Positions 54,741 to 64,000 are shown, counted from the stretch's first letter. The stretch: 64,000 nucleotides of DNA from Pseudomonas iridis (GCF_017980685.1 NZ_JACXXO010000002.1:310001-374000), one strand, 5' to 3'. The notes: a model not told the origin generated them from the letters alone. Program-made: numbers and translations.

Positions 54741-56702
54741 TTACAGCAGGATGGTGCGGATGTCCGCCAGCAGGCTGCCCAGACGCTGGGTGAAGCGTGC
54801 GGCAGCGGCGCCGTTGATCACACGGTGATCGTAGGACAGCGACAGCGGCAGCATCAGTTTCGGCTGGAAGGCTTTGCCGTCCCAGACGGGCTGGATGGTT
54901 GCCTTGGAAACACCGAGGATCGCCACTTCCGGCGCGTTGACGATCGGCGTGAAGCCGGTGCCGCCAATGTGGCCGAGGCTGGAAATGGTGAAGCAGGCGC
55001 CTTGCATGTCGTCAGCGGTAAGCTTCTTGTCGCGGGCTTTGGCGGCCAGCGCAGCGGCTTCGGCTGCCAGTTGCAACAGACTCTTCTGGTCGACGTTCTT
55101 GATGACCGGTACCAGCAGGCCATCCGGGGTGTCGACGGCGAAGCCGATGTTCACGTACTTCTTGCGGATGATCGCCTTGCCGCTTGGTGCCAGCGAACTG
55201 TTGAAGTCCGGCAGCTCCTTGAGCATGTGCGCGCAGGACTTGAGCAGCAGCGGCAGGATGGTCAGCTTGACGCCGGCCTTCTCTGCAACGGCTTTCTGTG
55301 CGACGCGGAACGCTTCCAGCTCAGTGATATCAGCCGAATCGAACTGAGTCACGTGCGGGATGTTCAGCCAGCTGCGGTGCAGGCTCGACGCGCCGATTTG
55401 CATCAGGCGAGTCATCGGCACTTCTTCGATTTCGCCGAAACGGCTGAAGTCGACGACCGGAATCGGCGGGATGCCCGCACCACCGGTAGCGCCAGCAGCA
55501 GCGGCCGGTGCTTCCTTGGCCTTCTGCATCATCGCTTTGACGTAAACCTGCACGTCTTCTTTCAGAATACGACCGTGCGGACCGCTGGCGCCGACTGCGT
55601 TCAGTTCAACGCCGAATTCGCGGGCCAGTTGACGCACGGCAGGGCCGGCGTGAACTTTCGCGCCCGGCTTGGCCGGGGCGGCGGCTGGTGCGGTAGCAGC
55701 AGGTGCAGGTGCAGCGGCAGCCGGGGCAGCAGCGGCAGGTGCCGGAGCACTTGCAGCGGCAGCTGGAGCCGGGGCAGCAGAAGGGGCCGCGCCTTTGACT
55801 TTCAGCTTCAGAATCAGGTCGCCGGTGCCGACTTCGTCATCCAGCTTGATGGAAACGCTTTCGACCACGCCAGCGGCAGGCGACGGGATTTCCATGCTCG
55901 CCTTGTCGGATTCCAGAGTGATCAGCGATTGATCAGCTTCGACGGTGTCGCCAGCCTTGACCAACACTTCGATGATCTTGGCCTTGCCGGCCGAACCGAT
56001 GTCCGGAACGTGGATGTCCTGAACGCTGTCGGCCACCGGTGCAGCTGGCGCGGCTGCCGGGGCAGGCGCAGCAGCGGCAGGCGCAGCAGCCTGAGCCGGA
56101 GCGGCAGCAGCAGGGGCCGCAGCACCCGCCACTTCCAGATCCAGAATCAGGTCGCCAGTACCCACTTCGTCGTTGAGCTTGACGCTGATGGCCTTGACCA
56201 CGCCAGCGGCAGGCGACGGGATTTCCATGCTCGCCTTGTCGGATTCAAGGGTGATCAGCGATTGATCAGCTTCGACGGTGTCGCCGACCTTGACCTGGAT
56301 CTCGATGATCTGCGCCTTGCCCGACGAACCGATGTCCGGCACGTGCACTTGCTGAACCGAAGCGGCAGCAGGGGCAGCGGCTGGCGCGGCAGCATCAGGA
56401 GCGGCAGCCGGTTTGGCTTCAGCTTTTACAGCAGGCGCCGCGGCAGGCGCAGGGGCCGCTTCAGCGGCGCCCTCGACTTCCAGCTCCAGCAGTTCGTCGC
56501 CTTCTTTCAGACGGTCGCCCAGCTTCACTTTCAGGCTCTTGATGACGCCGGCTTTCGGGGCCGGCACTTCCATGCTGGCCTTGTCCGATTCCAGGGTCAG
56601 GATGCTCTGGTCGGCTTCGATACGGTCGCCGACCTTCACAAACAGTTCAATTACTTCACCTTCACCGCTGCCGATGTCAGGTACGCGAATGAGTTCGCTC
56701 AC
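54741..56702 (-). CDS. aceF: Dihydrolipoyl acetyltransferase E2 of pyruvate dehydrogenase
   Basis: A 653-residue E2 with three lipoyl domains (lipoyl Lys in ESDKASMEVPAP, and twice ESDKASMEIPSP), Ala/Pro linkers between them, a peripheral subunit-binding domain (VHAGPAVRQLAREFGVELNA) and the acetyltransferase core ending in LSYDHRVINGAAAARF. The active-site His is in DHRVING; the Asn in place of the more common Asp is also found in Azotobacter E2. It transfers acetyl groups to CoA. It follows aceE by 11 bases. Lipoyl domains 2 and 3 are nearly identical in DNA. Confidence 0.96.
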   Translation of the reverse strand: MSELIRVPDIGSGEGEVIELFVKVGDRIEADQSILTLESDKASMEVPAPKAGVIKSLKVKLGDRLKEGDELLELEVEGAAEAAPAPAAAPAVKAEAKPAAAPDAAAPAAAPAAASVQQVHVPDIGSSGKAQIIEIQVKVGDTVEADQSLITLESDKASMEIPSPAAGVVKAISVKLNDEVGTGDLILDLEVAGAAAPAAAAPAQAAAPAAAAPAPAAAPAAPVADSVQDIHVPDIGSAGKAKIIEVLVKAGDTVEADQSLITLESDKASMEIPSPAAGVVESVSIKLDDEVGTGDLILKLKVKGAAPSAAPAPAAAASAPAPAAAAPAAAAPAPAATAPAAAPAKPGAKVHAGPAVRQLAREFGVELNAVGASGPHGRILKEDVQVYVKAMMQKAKEAPAAAAGATGGAGIPPIPVVDFSRFGEIEEVPMTRLMQIGASSLHRSWLNIPHVTQFDSADITELEAFRVAQKAVAEKAGVKLTILPLLLKSCAHMLKELPDFNSSLAPSGKAIIRKKYVNIGFAVDTPDGLLVPVIKNVDQKSLLQLAAEAAALAAKARDKKLTADDMQGACFTISSLGHIGGTGFTPIVNAPEVAILGVSKATIQPVWDGKAFQPKLMLPLSLSYDHRVINGAAAARFTQRLGSLLADIRTILL

Positions 56703-56713
56703 AAAATGTCTCC

Positions 56714-59359
56714 TCAGCAGTCCAGTGGGTTGCGTTTTTCCGGGTCGATGCCGAACTTGGTGATGGCTTCAGCCACAACCTTGGGTTCGATATCACCACG
56801 GTCAGCCAGTGCTTCCAGGGCTGCCAACACCACGAAATGACGGTCGACTTCGAAGAAATGACGCAGTTTCTTGCGGCTGTCGCTGCGGCCGAAACCGTCG
56901 GTGCCCAGGACTTTGAATTCCTTGGACGGTACCCACTGACGGATCTGCTCGGCGAACAGCTTCATGTAGTCGGTAGAGGCAATGACCGGACCTTTACGGC
57001 CGCTCAGGCACTCTTCAACGTAGCTCTTCTGAGGCTTCTGGCCAGGCTTGAGACGGTTGCTGCGCTCTACGGCCAGGCCGTCGCGACGCAGTTCGTTGAA
57101 GCTGGTGACGCTCCACACGTCGGCGCCGACGTTGAACTGTTCACGCAGGATCTTCGCCGCTTCACGCACTTCGCGCAGGATGGTGCCGGAGCCCATCAGC
57201 TGTACGTGGTGTGCTGCTTCGCGGGTGTCTTCTTCGAGCAGGTACATGCCCTTGATGATGCCTTCCTCTGCACCGGCCGGCATGGCGGGTTGCTGGTAGG
57301 ACTCGTTCATCACGGTGATGTAGTAGAAAACGTCCTGCTGCTCTTCGGTCATCTTCTTCATGCCGTCCTGAATGATCACCGCCAGCTCGTAGCCGTAGGT
57401 TGGATCAAAGGTGCGGCAGTTCGGGATGGTGGCAGCCAGGATGTGGCTGTGACCGTCTTCGTGTTGCAGGCCTTCACCGTTCAGGGTGGTCCGGCCCGCG
57501 GTGCCGCCGATCAGGAAGCCACGGGTACGGCTGTCGCCTGCTGCCCAGGCCAGGTCGCCAATACGCTGGAAGCCGAACATCGAGTAGAAAATGTAGAACG
57601 GCAGCATTGGCTGGTTGTGGCTGGAGTACGAAGTACCGGCAGCGATGAAGGAGCTCATGGCGCCCGCTTCGTTGATGCCTTCTTCGAGGATCTGGCCCTT
57701 TTTGTCTTCCTTGTAGAACATCACCTGGTCTTTATCGACTGGCTCGTAGAGCTGGCCGACGGACGAGTAGATGCCCAACTGACGGAACATGCCTTCCATA
57801 CCGAAGGTACGGGCTTCGTCCGGGATGATCGGCACGATACGCGAGCCGATTTCCTTGTCCTTGACCAGTTGCGCGAGGATCCGCACGAAAGCCATGGTGG
57901 TGGAGATTTCACGGTCGCCCGAGCCGTCGAGGATAGCCTTGAGGGTATCGAGTGGCGGTGTAGGAATGTCGAAGGACTTGGCGCGGCGCTGAGGCACGAA
58001 ACCGCCCAGTGCAGTGCGGCGCTCGCTCAGGTAGCGGGCTTCGGCGCTGTTTGGCTCTGGCTTGAAGAACGGCAGGTTCTCCAGCTCTTCGTCCTTGACC
58101 GGGATGTCGAAGCGATCGCGGAACAACTTCAGGCTGTCGACATCGACTTTCTTGGTGTTGTGCGCAGTGTTTTTCGCTTCGCCGGCACCGGTGCCATAAC
58201 CCTTGATGGTCTTGGCCAGGATGACGGTTGGCTGTTCTTTGTGGTTGACCGCTTCGTGGTACGCCGCGTAGACCTTGTACGGGTCGTGGCCGCCACGGTT
58301 GAGTTTCCAGATCTCGTCGTCGGACAGATCGGCAACCATCGCCTTGAGTTCTGGCGTGTTGAAGAAGTGTTCACGCACGAACGCGCCGTCTTTGGCTTTG
58401 TAGTTCTGGTACTCGCCGTCGATGACTTCATCCATACGACGTTGCAGGATGCCGTCGACGTCTTTGGCCAGCAGTGGGTCCCAGAAACGGCCCCAGATGA
58501 CTTTGGTCACGTTCCACTGAGCACCGCGGAACACGCCTTCGAGTTCCTGGATGATCTTGCCGTTACCGCGAACCGGGCCGTCGAGGCGCTGCAGGTTGCA
58601 GTTGATGACGAAGATCAGGTTGTCGAGCTTCTCGCGGCCAGCCAGCGAGATGGCGCCCAGGGATTCCGGTTCGTCGCACTCGCCGTCGCCCAGGAAGCAC
58701 CAGACTTTTTGCTTGCCTTCCGGGATGAAGCCACGAGCTTCCAGGTACTTCATGAAACGTGCCTGGTAGATCGCCTGGATCGGACCCAGACCCATCGATA
58801 CAGTCGGGAACTGCCAGAAGTCAGGCATCAGCCAAGGGTGCGGGTAGGACGACAGGCCCTGACCGTCTACTTCCTGGCGGAAGTTGTTCATCTGGTCTTC
58901 GGTGATGCGGCCTTCCATGAATGCACGGGCGTAAACGCCTGGCGAGGTGTGGCCCTGGAAGTAGATCAGGTCGCCGCCGTGTTCGTCGGTCGGGGCCTGG
59001 AAGAAGTAGTTGAAGCCGATGTCATACAGGGTCGCACTGGAAGCGAAGCTGGAGATGTGACCACCCAGGTCAGAATCTTTCAGGTTCGTACGCATTACCA
59101 TGGCCATCGCGTTCCAGCGTACCAACGAGCGAATGCGGCGTTCCATGAACAGGTCGCCAGGCATGCGTGCTTCGTGGGTAACGGGGATGGTGTTGCGGTA
59201 AGGCGTGGTGATGGCGTAAGGGAGCTGCGAGCCGCTGCGGGTCGCGAGTTCGCCCATACGGGTCATCAGATAGTGAGCACGGTCTTCGCCTTCTTTGTCG
59301 AGAACCGATTCCAGGGCGTCCAGCCATTCCTGGGTTTCGACGGGATCGAGGTCTTGCAT
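56714..59359 (-). CDS. aceE: Pyruvate dehydrogenase E1 component (homodimeric)
   Basis: An 881-residue thiamine-diphosphate enzyme. The ThDP motif is FLGDGECDEPESLGAI with the following INCNLQRLDG, and an E. coli-like HxH site lies in GHTSPGVYARAFMEGR. It decarboxylates pyruvate and passes the acetyl group to AceF lipoyl domains. N terminus MQDLDPVETQEWLDALESVL is the standard one; GGAG precedes the ATG by about 10 bases. Upstream are two palindromic operators. Confidence 0.97.
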   Translation of the reverse strand: MQDLDPVETQEWLDALESVLDKEGEDRAHYLMTRMGELATRSGSQLPYAITTPYRNTIPVTHEARMPGDLFMERRIRSLVRWNAMAMVMRTNLKDSDLGGHISSFASSATLYDIGFNYFFQAPTDEHGGDLIYFQGHTSPGVYARAFMEGRITEDQMNNFRQEVDGQGLSSYPHPWLMPDFWQFPTVSMGLGPIQAIYQARFMKYLEARGFIPEGKQKVWCFLGDGECDEPESLGAISLAGREKLDNLIFVINCNLQRLDGPVRGNGKIIQELEGVFRGAQWNVTKVIWGRFWDPLLAKDVDGILQRRMDEVIDGEYQNYKAKDGAFVREHFFNTPELKAMVADLSDDEIWKLNRGGHDPYKVYAAYHEAVNHKEQPTVILAKTIKGYGTGAGEAKNTAHNTKKVDVDSLKLFRDRFDIPVKDEELENLPFFKPEPNSAEARYLSERRTALGGFVPQRRAKSFDIPTPPLDTLKAILDGSGDREISTTMAFVRILAQLVKDKEIGSRIVPIIPDEARTFGMEGMFRQLGIYSSVGQLYEPVDKDQVMFYKEDKKGQILEEGINEAGAMSSFIAAGTSYSSHNQPMLPFYIFYSMFGFQRIGDLAWAAGDSRTRGFLIGGTAGRTTLNGEGLQHEDGHSHILAATIPNCRTFDPTYGYELAVIIQDGMKKMTEEQQDVFYYITVMNESYQQPAMPAGAEEGIIKGMYLLEEDTREAAHHVQLMGSGTILREVREAAKILREQFNVGADVWSVTSFNELRRDGLAVERSNRLKPGQKPQKSYVEECLSGRKGPVIASTDYMKLFAEQIRQWVPSKEFKVLGTDGFGRSDSRKKLRHFFEVDRHFVVLAALEALADRGDIEPKVVAEAITKFGIDPEKRNPLDC

Positions 59360-59470
59360 GGCTTGCTCCAGGGCGGAAAGGCTTCCAGAATCGGTTGCCT
59401 GAGTTTGCGACTGGCCTTGTGGGCAGACGATTTAAAATTCTTGGATTGCCGACAGGTTGTTCCGGCGGCG

Positions 59471-59536
59471 TGTAGTTTTACTACAAATCTTCCGGCATTT
59501 CAGCCTTTCGAATGTATAGACGAGTAGTAAAACTAC
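59471..59536. promoter_or_regulatory. Two palindromic operators upstream of aceE
   Basis: TGTAGTTTTACTACA (59471-59485) and GTAGTAAAACTAC (59524-59536) are both perfect inverted repeats of the form GTAGT-N3-ACTAC. Their centres are 52 bases apart, close to five helical turns. GT-N3-AC symmetry is that of FCD-type GntR regulators such as PdhR and LldR. The 384-base gap between aceE and glnE holds no gene. Confidence 0.7.
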
Positions 59537-59743
59537 AGATGAAAGGCTTGTGGCCTCCGACTACGTTGTGAGAATAATCGTTAAGGTTGGTCGATTGCCA
59601 TCCGAAAAAGGTGAAAGTTTGATGCTGGCTGCCAAAGAAAAAGAAATTACAGCTATTTCTAACTTTTGTTCGACAGTCCTTCAGGTAGCGGGTTTTCACC
59701 GTTCACTACAAGCGGCCATTTACACGCCGATCAAGGATAGACC

Positions 59744-62683
59744 ATGACCCTGCCCGTGCTTGCCGAACTGCCCGCCATTCTCCTGCCGTTGGTCACTCGA
59801 TCCGAGCAGTCGTTCCGTACGGCCGTCGCCGCGCTTGAAGACGATCATGGCTTCTCGAACTGGACATCCGAACGCTGGGCGCAATTTGCCCGCGTCACTG
59901 GCGCCAGCGAGTTCGTCATAGAACAGAGCGTTCGTGACCCTTTGATGTTACTGACGCTGGTGCAGTCCGGTGAGCTCGATCGGCCGTTTGCCCCCGGCGA
60001 ATTGTGCGCGCAAATAGCCGCTGCAGTGGCGGCCGCGCAGACCGAAGATGAACTCGGTCACGTCCTGCGTCGTCAGCGCGCACGCCATCAGGTACGGATC
60101 ATCTGGCGTGATCTGACCCGTCAGGCCGATCTCGTGCAAACCTGCCGTGATCTGTCGGACATGGCCGATGCCTCCATCGATCAAGCCTATCAATGGTTGT
60201 ACAGCCGCCATTGTCAGCAGTTCGGCACGCCGACCGGGCGTCGCAGCGGTTTGCCACAGCAGATGGTCATTCTTGGCATGGGCAAGCTCGGCGCTGTTGA
60301 GTTGAACCTGTCCTCGGACATCGACCTGATCTTCGCCTACCCCGAGGGCGGCGAAACCGTTGGCGTGAAGCGCGCGCTGGATAATCAGGAATTCTTCATC
60401 CGACTGGGCCAGCGCCTGATCAAGGCGCTGGACCCGATGACCGTCGACGGCTTCGTGTTCCGTGTCGACATGCGTCTGCGTCCATATGGTTCATCGGGCG
60501 CGCTGGTGCTGAGCTTCAATGCGCTGGAGCAGTATTACCAGGATCAGGGTCGCGACTGGGAACGCTACGCCATGATCAAGGCGCGTGTGGTGGCCGGTGA
60601 TCAAGTGGCGGGTGCGCAGTTGCTCGACATGCTGCGGCCGTTTGTTTACCGGCGTTATCTGGACTTCTCGGCAATCGAAGCGCTGCGCACCATGAAGCAG
60701 CTGATTCAGCAGGAAGTCCGGCGCAAGGGCATGGCCGACAACATCAAGCTCGGTTCGGGTGGGATCCGCGAGGTCGAGTTCATCGCCCAGGCTTTTCAAC
60801 TGATCCACGGCGGGCGCGATCTGAGTCTGCAACAGCGTCCTCTATTAAAGGTGTTGAGCACGCTGGAAGGGCAGGGTTATCTGCCACCCGCGGTGATCAG
60901 CGAGTTGCGCGAGGGGTATGAGTTTCTGCGTTACACCGAGCACGCGATCCAGGCGATTGCCGACCGCCAGACCCAGATGCTGCCGGATGGCGCTCAGGAT
61001 CAGGCGCGTATCGCCTTCATGCTCGGGTTTGCCGACTGGGAAGCCTTCCACGAAAAACTGATGTTCTGGCGCGGCCGGGTGGCCTGGCACTTCGCGCAGG
61101 TGATCGCTGACCCTGATGAGGAAGAGGGCGCCGAAAGCGAAGTGGTGGTTGGCGGTGAATGGCTGCCGTTGTGGGAAGAGGCGCAGGACGAAGAGGCTGC
61201 CTGCCGTCAGTTGGAGGAGGGCGGTTTCAGCGATGCACCGAAAGTACTGAAGGCCTTGGCCGGGCTGCGCGGCAGTCCGCAACTGCGGGCGATGCAGCGT
61301 CTGGGGCGCGAACGTCTGGATTTATTCATCCCGCGCCTGATCGCCCAAGCGGTTGAGCATGACAACCCGGATCTGGTGCTGGAGCGTGTGCTGCCGCTGG
61401 TTGAAGCAGTGGCGCGGCGTTCGGCGTACCTGGTGTTGCTGACGGAAAACCCCGGTGCACTGCGTCGCTTGTTGACGTTGTGTGCGGCAAGTCCGTGGAT
61501 TGCCGAACAGATCACTCGCTTTCCGCTGTTGCTCGACGAATTGCTCAACGAAGGGCGCTTGTTCAAACCGCCATTGGCGCCGGAACTTGCCGCTGAATTG
61601 CGCGAGCGTCTGACGCGGATTCCCGAAGACGACCTCGAACAACAGATGGAAGCCCTGCGCCATTTCAAACTGGCGCACCGCTTGCGCGTCGCCGCGTCGG
61701 AAATCGCCGGCAGTTTGCCGCTGATGAAGGTCAGCGACTATCTGACCTGGCTGGCCGAGGCAATTCTTGCGCAAGTGCTGGCGCTGGCCTGGCGCCAGAC
61801 CGTGGCCAAGTACGGCACGCCGTTGCGTACCGACGGTACGTTGTGCGATCCCGGGTTCATCATTGTCGGTTACGGCAAAGTCGGCGGCCTGGAACTGGGG
61901 CATGGTTCGGACCTCGATCTGGTGTTCATCCACGACGGCGATCCACAGGCAGAAACCGATGGCCCGAAACCGATTGATGGCGCGCAATTCTTCACGCGGC
62001 TGGGGCAGCGGATCATCCACTTGCTGACGGCGCAGACCAACTCCGGCCAGCTCTATGAAGTGGATATGCGTCTGCGGCCGTCCGGTGCGTCGGGGTTGCT
62101 GGTGAGTTCGCTGGGTGCGTTCGCCCGCTATCAGGAAAACGAAGCCTGGACGTGGGAGCATCAGGCGCTGGTGCGGGCGCGGGTGCTGGTCGGCAGCCAG
62201 GATGTCGGGCAGGCCTTCGAGAAGGTTCGCGCCCAAGTACTGGGGAAAACCCGGGACCTGGCCAAGCTGCAGCAGGAAGTCAGCGAGATGCGCGCGAAGA
62301 TGCGCGATAACCTCGGCAGCAAGAGCACCGCAGCCGGCACCGCGGCGAACGCCTTCGAGGCCACGGCGCCGTTCGACCTCAAGCAGGACGCCGGAGGTAT
62401 CGTCGATATTGAATTTATGGTGCAATACGCGGCTCTGGCGTGGTCGCAAAGCCACCCGCCATTGCTGCGCTGGACCGATAACATTCGCATTCTGGAAGAG
62501 CTGGAACACGAAGGGCTGATGCCTGCCGAAGATGCCAGTCTGTTGCGTGAGGCCTATAAAGCCTACCGCTCCGCCGCCCACCGGCAGGCCTTGCAGAAGG
62601 ACGCCGGGGTGATTGCAGGTGACCAGTTTGCTGAGGAACGGCGACAGGTTTTGCGAATATGGCGTGAGCTGGGGCTAAGCTGA
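59744..62683 (+). CDS. glnE: Bifunctional glutamine synthetase adenylyltransferase/deadenylase GlnE
   Basis: A 979-residue enzyme with two nucleotidyltransferase domains: N-terminal deadenylase (GMGKLGAVELNLSSDIDLIF) and C-terminal adenylylase (VGYGKVGGLELGHGSDLDLV), each followed by a helical domain. It sets glutamine synthetase activity in response to PII and glutamine. AAGGATAGACC precedes ATG 59744. It is divergent from aceE. Confidence 0.96.
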   Translation: MTLPVLAELPAILLPLVTRSEQSFRTAVAALEDDHGFSNWTSERWAQFARVTGASEFVIEQSVRDPLMLLTLVQSGELDRPFAPGELCAQIAAAVAAAQTEDELGHVLRRQRARHQVRIIWRDLTRQADLVQTCRDLSDMADASIDQAYQWLYSRHCQQFGTPTGRRSGLPQQMVILGMGKLGAVELNLSSDIDLIFAYPEGGETVGVKRALDNQEFFIRLGQRLIKALDPMTVDGFVFRVDMRLRPYGSSGALVLSFNALEQYYQDQGRDWERYAMIKARVVAGDQVAGAQLLDMLRPFVYRRYLDFSAIEALRTMKQLIQQEVRRKGMADNIKLGSGGIREVEFIAQAFQLIHGGRDLSLQQRPLLKVLSTLEGQGYLPPAVISELREGYEFLRYTEHAIQAIADRQTQMLPDGAQDQARIAFMLGFADWEAFHEKLMFWRGRVAWHFAQVIADPDEEEGAESEVVVGGEWLPLWEEAQDEEAACRQLEEGGFSDAPKVLKALAGLRGSPQLRAMQRLGRERLDLFIPRLIAQAVEHDNPDLVLERVLPLVEAVARRSAYLVLLTENPGALRRLLTLCAASPWIAEQITRFPLLLDELLNEGRLFKPPLAPELAAELRERLTRIPEDDLEQQMEALRHFKLAHRLRVAASEIAGSLPLMKVSDYLTWLAEAILAQVLALAWRQTVAKYGTPLRTDGTLCDPGFIIVGYGKVGGLELGHGSDLDLVFIHDGDPQAETDGPKPIDGAQFFTRLGQRIIHLLTAQTNSGQLYEVDMRLRPSGASGLLVSSLGAFARYQENEAWTWEHQALVRARVLVGSQDVGQAFEKVRAQVLGKTRDLAKLQQEVSEMRAKMRDNLGSKSTAAGTAANAFEATAPFDLKQDAGGIVDIEFMVQYAALAWSQSHPPLLRWTDNIRILEELEHEGLMPAEDASLLREAYKAYRSAAHRQALQKDAGVIAGDQFAEERRQVLRIWRELGLS

Positions 62684-62715
62684 TCCGGGCTAATGAAGGC
62701 AATAAGATTCAAATG

Positions 62716-63210
62716 CTGGGAGCGAGCCTGCTCGCGAATGCGGAATGTCAGTCAACATCAATGTTGGAATGTGCCAGCCCTTTCGCGAGCAGGCTCGCTC
62801 CCACAGTGATCTGCGGTGAGTCGCGGATGTTGGAACGGATGCAAAACCCTGTGGGAGCTGGCTTGCCAGCGATAGCGGAGTATCAGACGACAATAATGTT
62901 GAATGTAACGACCCCATCGCGAGCAAGCTCGCTCCCACAGTGATCTGCGGTGAATCGCGGATGTTGGAACGGATGCAAAACCCTGTGGGAGCAGGCTTGC
63001 CAGCGATAGCGGAGTGTCAGGCGACATTGATGCTGGATGTGCCGGCCCTTTCGCGAGCAGGCTCGCTCCCACAGTGATCTGCGGTGAATCGCGGATGTTG
63101 GAACGGATGCAAAACCCTGTGGGAGCTGGCTTGCCAGCGATAGCGGAGTATCAGACGACAATAATGTTGAATGTGACGACCCCATCGCGAGCAAGCTCGC
63201 TCCCACAGTA
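62716..63210. repeat. Tandem REP/BIME array with 134-base period
   Basis: Four pairs of inverted REP halves alternate in TGGGAGC(G/T)(A/G)GC orientation. The spacer GTGATCTGCGGTGAATCGCG (with one A/G change in the first copy) begins at 62806, 62940 and 63074, exactly 134 bases apart, so about three units are tandem copies. It occupies the gap between glnE and waaF; no gene is present in these 597 bases. Confidence 0.9.
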
Positions 63211-63240
63211 GATCTACAGTGTTTGTAGAATTATCGAGGC

Positions 63241-63270
63241 GGGGAGGCATTGGCCTCCCCGGTTCGTTTT
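63241..63270 (+). terminator. Hairpin before waaF (terminator-like)
   Basis: GGGGAGG and CCTCCCC pair around a short loop, followed by GGTTCGTTTTT. It lies between the repeat array and the waaF start, so it could end a transcript from upstream or be a relic of a gene that once preceded waaF. It is close to the waaF start, 11 bases downstream. Confidence 0.55.
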
Positions 63271-63280
63271 TGGAAACCAC

Positions 63281-64000
63281 ATGAATATTCTGATCGTTGG
63301 GCCCAGTTGGGTCGGTGACATGGTGATGGCGCAGACACTGTTTCAGTGTCTCAAGCAACGCCACCCGCAATGCGAAATCGACGTGCTGGCCCCCGAGTGG
63401 AGCCGTCCGATCCTTGAGCGCATGCCCGAAGTGCGCAAAGCCTTGAGCTTTCCGCTCGGCCACGGCGCGCTTGAATTGGCGACCCGTCGACGGATCGGCA
63501 AGTCCCTGCGCGGCCAGTACGACCAGGCGATCCTGCTGCCAAACTCGCTGAAATCGGCGCTGGTGCCATTCTTTGCCGGCATCCCGAAACGCACCGGCTG
63601 GCGCGGCGAGTTCCGTTATGGCCTGCTCAACGACGTGCGCACGCTTGATAAAGAGCGCTATCCGCTGATGATCGAGCGTTTCATGGCCCTGGCCTATGAA
63701 CCGAACTTCGAACTGCCGAAACCGTATCCACGCCCAAGCTTGCAAATCGACCCGGTCACCCGCGAAGCGGCGCTGGCCAAGTTTGGCTTGAGTCTCGACC
63801 GCCCGGTGTTGGCTCTGTGCCCAGGCGCCGAGTTCGGCGAATCCAAGCGCTGGCCATCCGAGCATTACGCCAAAGTCGCCGAAGCGCGGATTCGTGAAGG
63901 CTGGCAGGTGTGGCTGTTCGGTTCGAAAAACGATCACTCGGTCGGCGAAGACATCCGCGCGCGGTTGATTCCCGGCTTGCGTGAAGAGGCGGTGAATCTC
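63281..64000 (+). CDS. waaF: LPS heptosyltransferase II WaaF, N-terminal part (cut by window edge)
   Basis: The first 240 residues of a GT9 heptosyltransferase; the family has about 345. MNILIVGPSWVGDMVMAQTL is the classic WaaF N terminus, and CPGAEFGESKRWP is the nucleotide-sugar binding region of the second domain. It adds the second heptose of the LPS inner core. ATG 63281 is preceded by TGGAAACCAC, a weak site. Confidence 0.95.
   Translation, partial: MNILIVGPSWVGDMVMAQTLFQCLKQRHPQCEIDVLAPEWSRPILERMPEVRKALSFPLGHGALELATRRRIGKSLRGQYDQAILLPNSLKSALVPFFAGIPKRTGWRGEFRYGLLNDVRTLDKERYPLMIERFMALAYEPNFELPKPYPRPSLQIDPVTREAALAKFGLSLDRPVLALCPGAEFGESKRWPSEHYAKVAEARIREGWQVWLFGSKNDHSVGEDIRARLIPGLREEAVNL

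Noticed and set aside
56837..59527. An 896-codon open frame opposite aceE, and a 748-codon one opposite aceF
   Set aside because: Both are mirror images of strongly conserved genes and have low-complexity translated products.
59550..59747. A 65-codon frame between aceE and glnE
   Set aside because: No ribosome site, no homology recognised, and it overlaps the glnE control region.
62690..63206. Short open frames with the repeated translation MGASLLAMGSLHSTLLSSDTP
   Set aside because: They are translations of the REP array, not genes.
62716..63210. A CRISPR array, because of regular repeats
   Set aside because: The repeats are long inverted REP halves with repeated spacers, and no cas gene is present.

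Overview
The window is a chromosomal segment of a Pseudomonas of the fluorescens group. This rests on gene content and order (selO, mscK, nhaP-type antiporter, an acyl-CoA dehydrogenase, rlmJ, msrA, dipA, aceF, aceE, glnE and waaF in the relative order I remember from P. aeruginosa PAO1), the GC-rich coding style, and many REP elements of two kinds (GTGGGAGC...GGCTTGCC type and GATCGCAGCCT...AGCTCCTACA type) in the gaps. No rRNA or tRNA gene was seen.

Bases 1-2200: the start of an MFS transporter, a divergent LysR regulator, a small DUF2846-type lipoprotein, and a broken remnant of a lipoprotein paralogue. Bases 2450-21500 (minus strand): one uninterrupted run of 20 genes, most overlapping by 4-25 bases, that reads as an aryl polyene (APE) pigment operon. 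It encodes a chain-length factor, two acyl carrier proteins, two ketosynthases, a ketoreductase, dehydratases, an AMP-ligase fused to a dehydratase, an aromatic amino acid ammonia-lyase for the starter unit, a methyltransferase, an FAD oxidoreductase, glycosyl- and acyltransferases, a thioesterase, and a LolA-like carrier plus RND/MMPL exporter for placing the product in the outer membrane. A CPA2-type cation/proton antiporter sits inside the operon.

Bases 21700-24500: an orphan ParA ATPase, thioredoxin 2, a higBA toxin-antitoxin pair and a small zinc-ribbon membrane protein. Bases 24600-38200: SelO, MscK, a K+/H+ antiporter, two chemoreceptors (one with a clear FliA promoter), the cell-division pair TIGR02449 protein/ZapA, and an acyl-CoA dehydrogenase. 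Bases 38400-44400: the divergent proline catabolism genes putA and putP with six GTTGCA boxes between them. Bases 44600-48300: a type VI secretion VgrG with its DUF4123 adaptor but no recognisable effector, then a small DUF3077-like gene behind a leader that can fold in two mutually exclusive ways. Bases 48300-64000: rlmJ, msrA, the c-di-GMP phosphodiesterase dipA, an apparently inserted PhoD-like phosphatase, the pyruvate dehydrogenase genes aceE-aceF with two palindromic operators upstream, glnE, a 134-bp-period repeat array where I would have expected ilvE, and the start of waaF.

The most interesting candidates are the competing-helix leader at 47464-47689, the APE operon with its fused, split and added parts, the operator pair at aceE, and the inverted repeat plus palindrome in front of the second chemoreceptor. 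Gene identities come from reading the protein sequences; no database search was possible.
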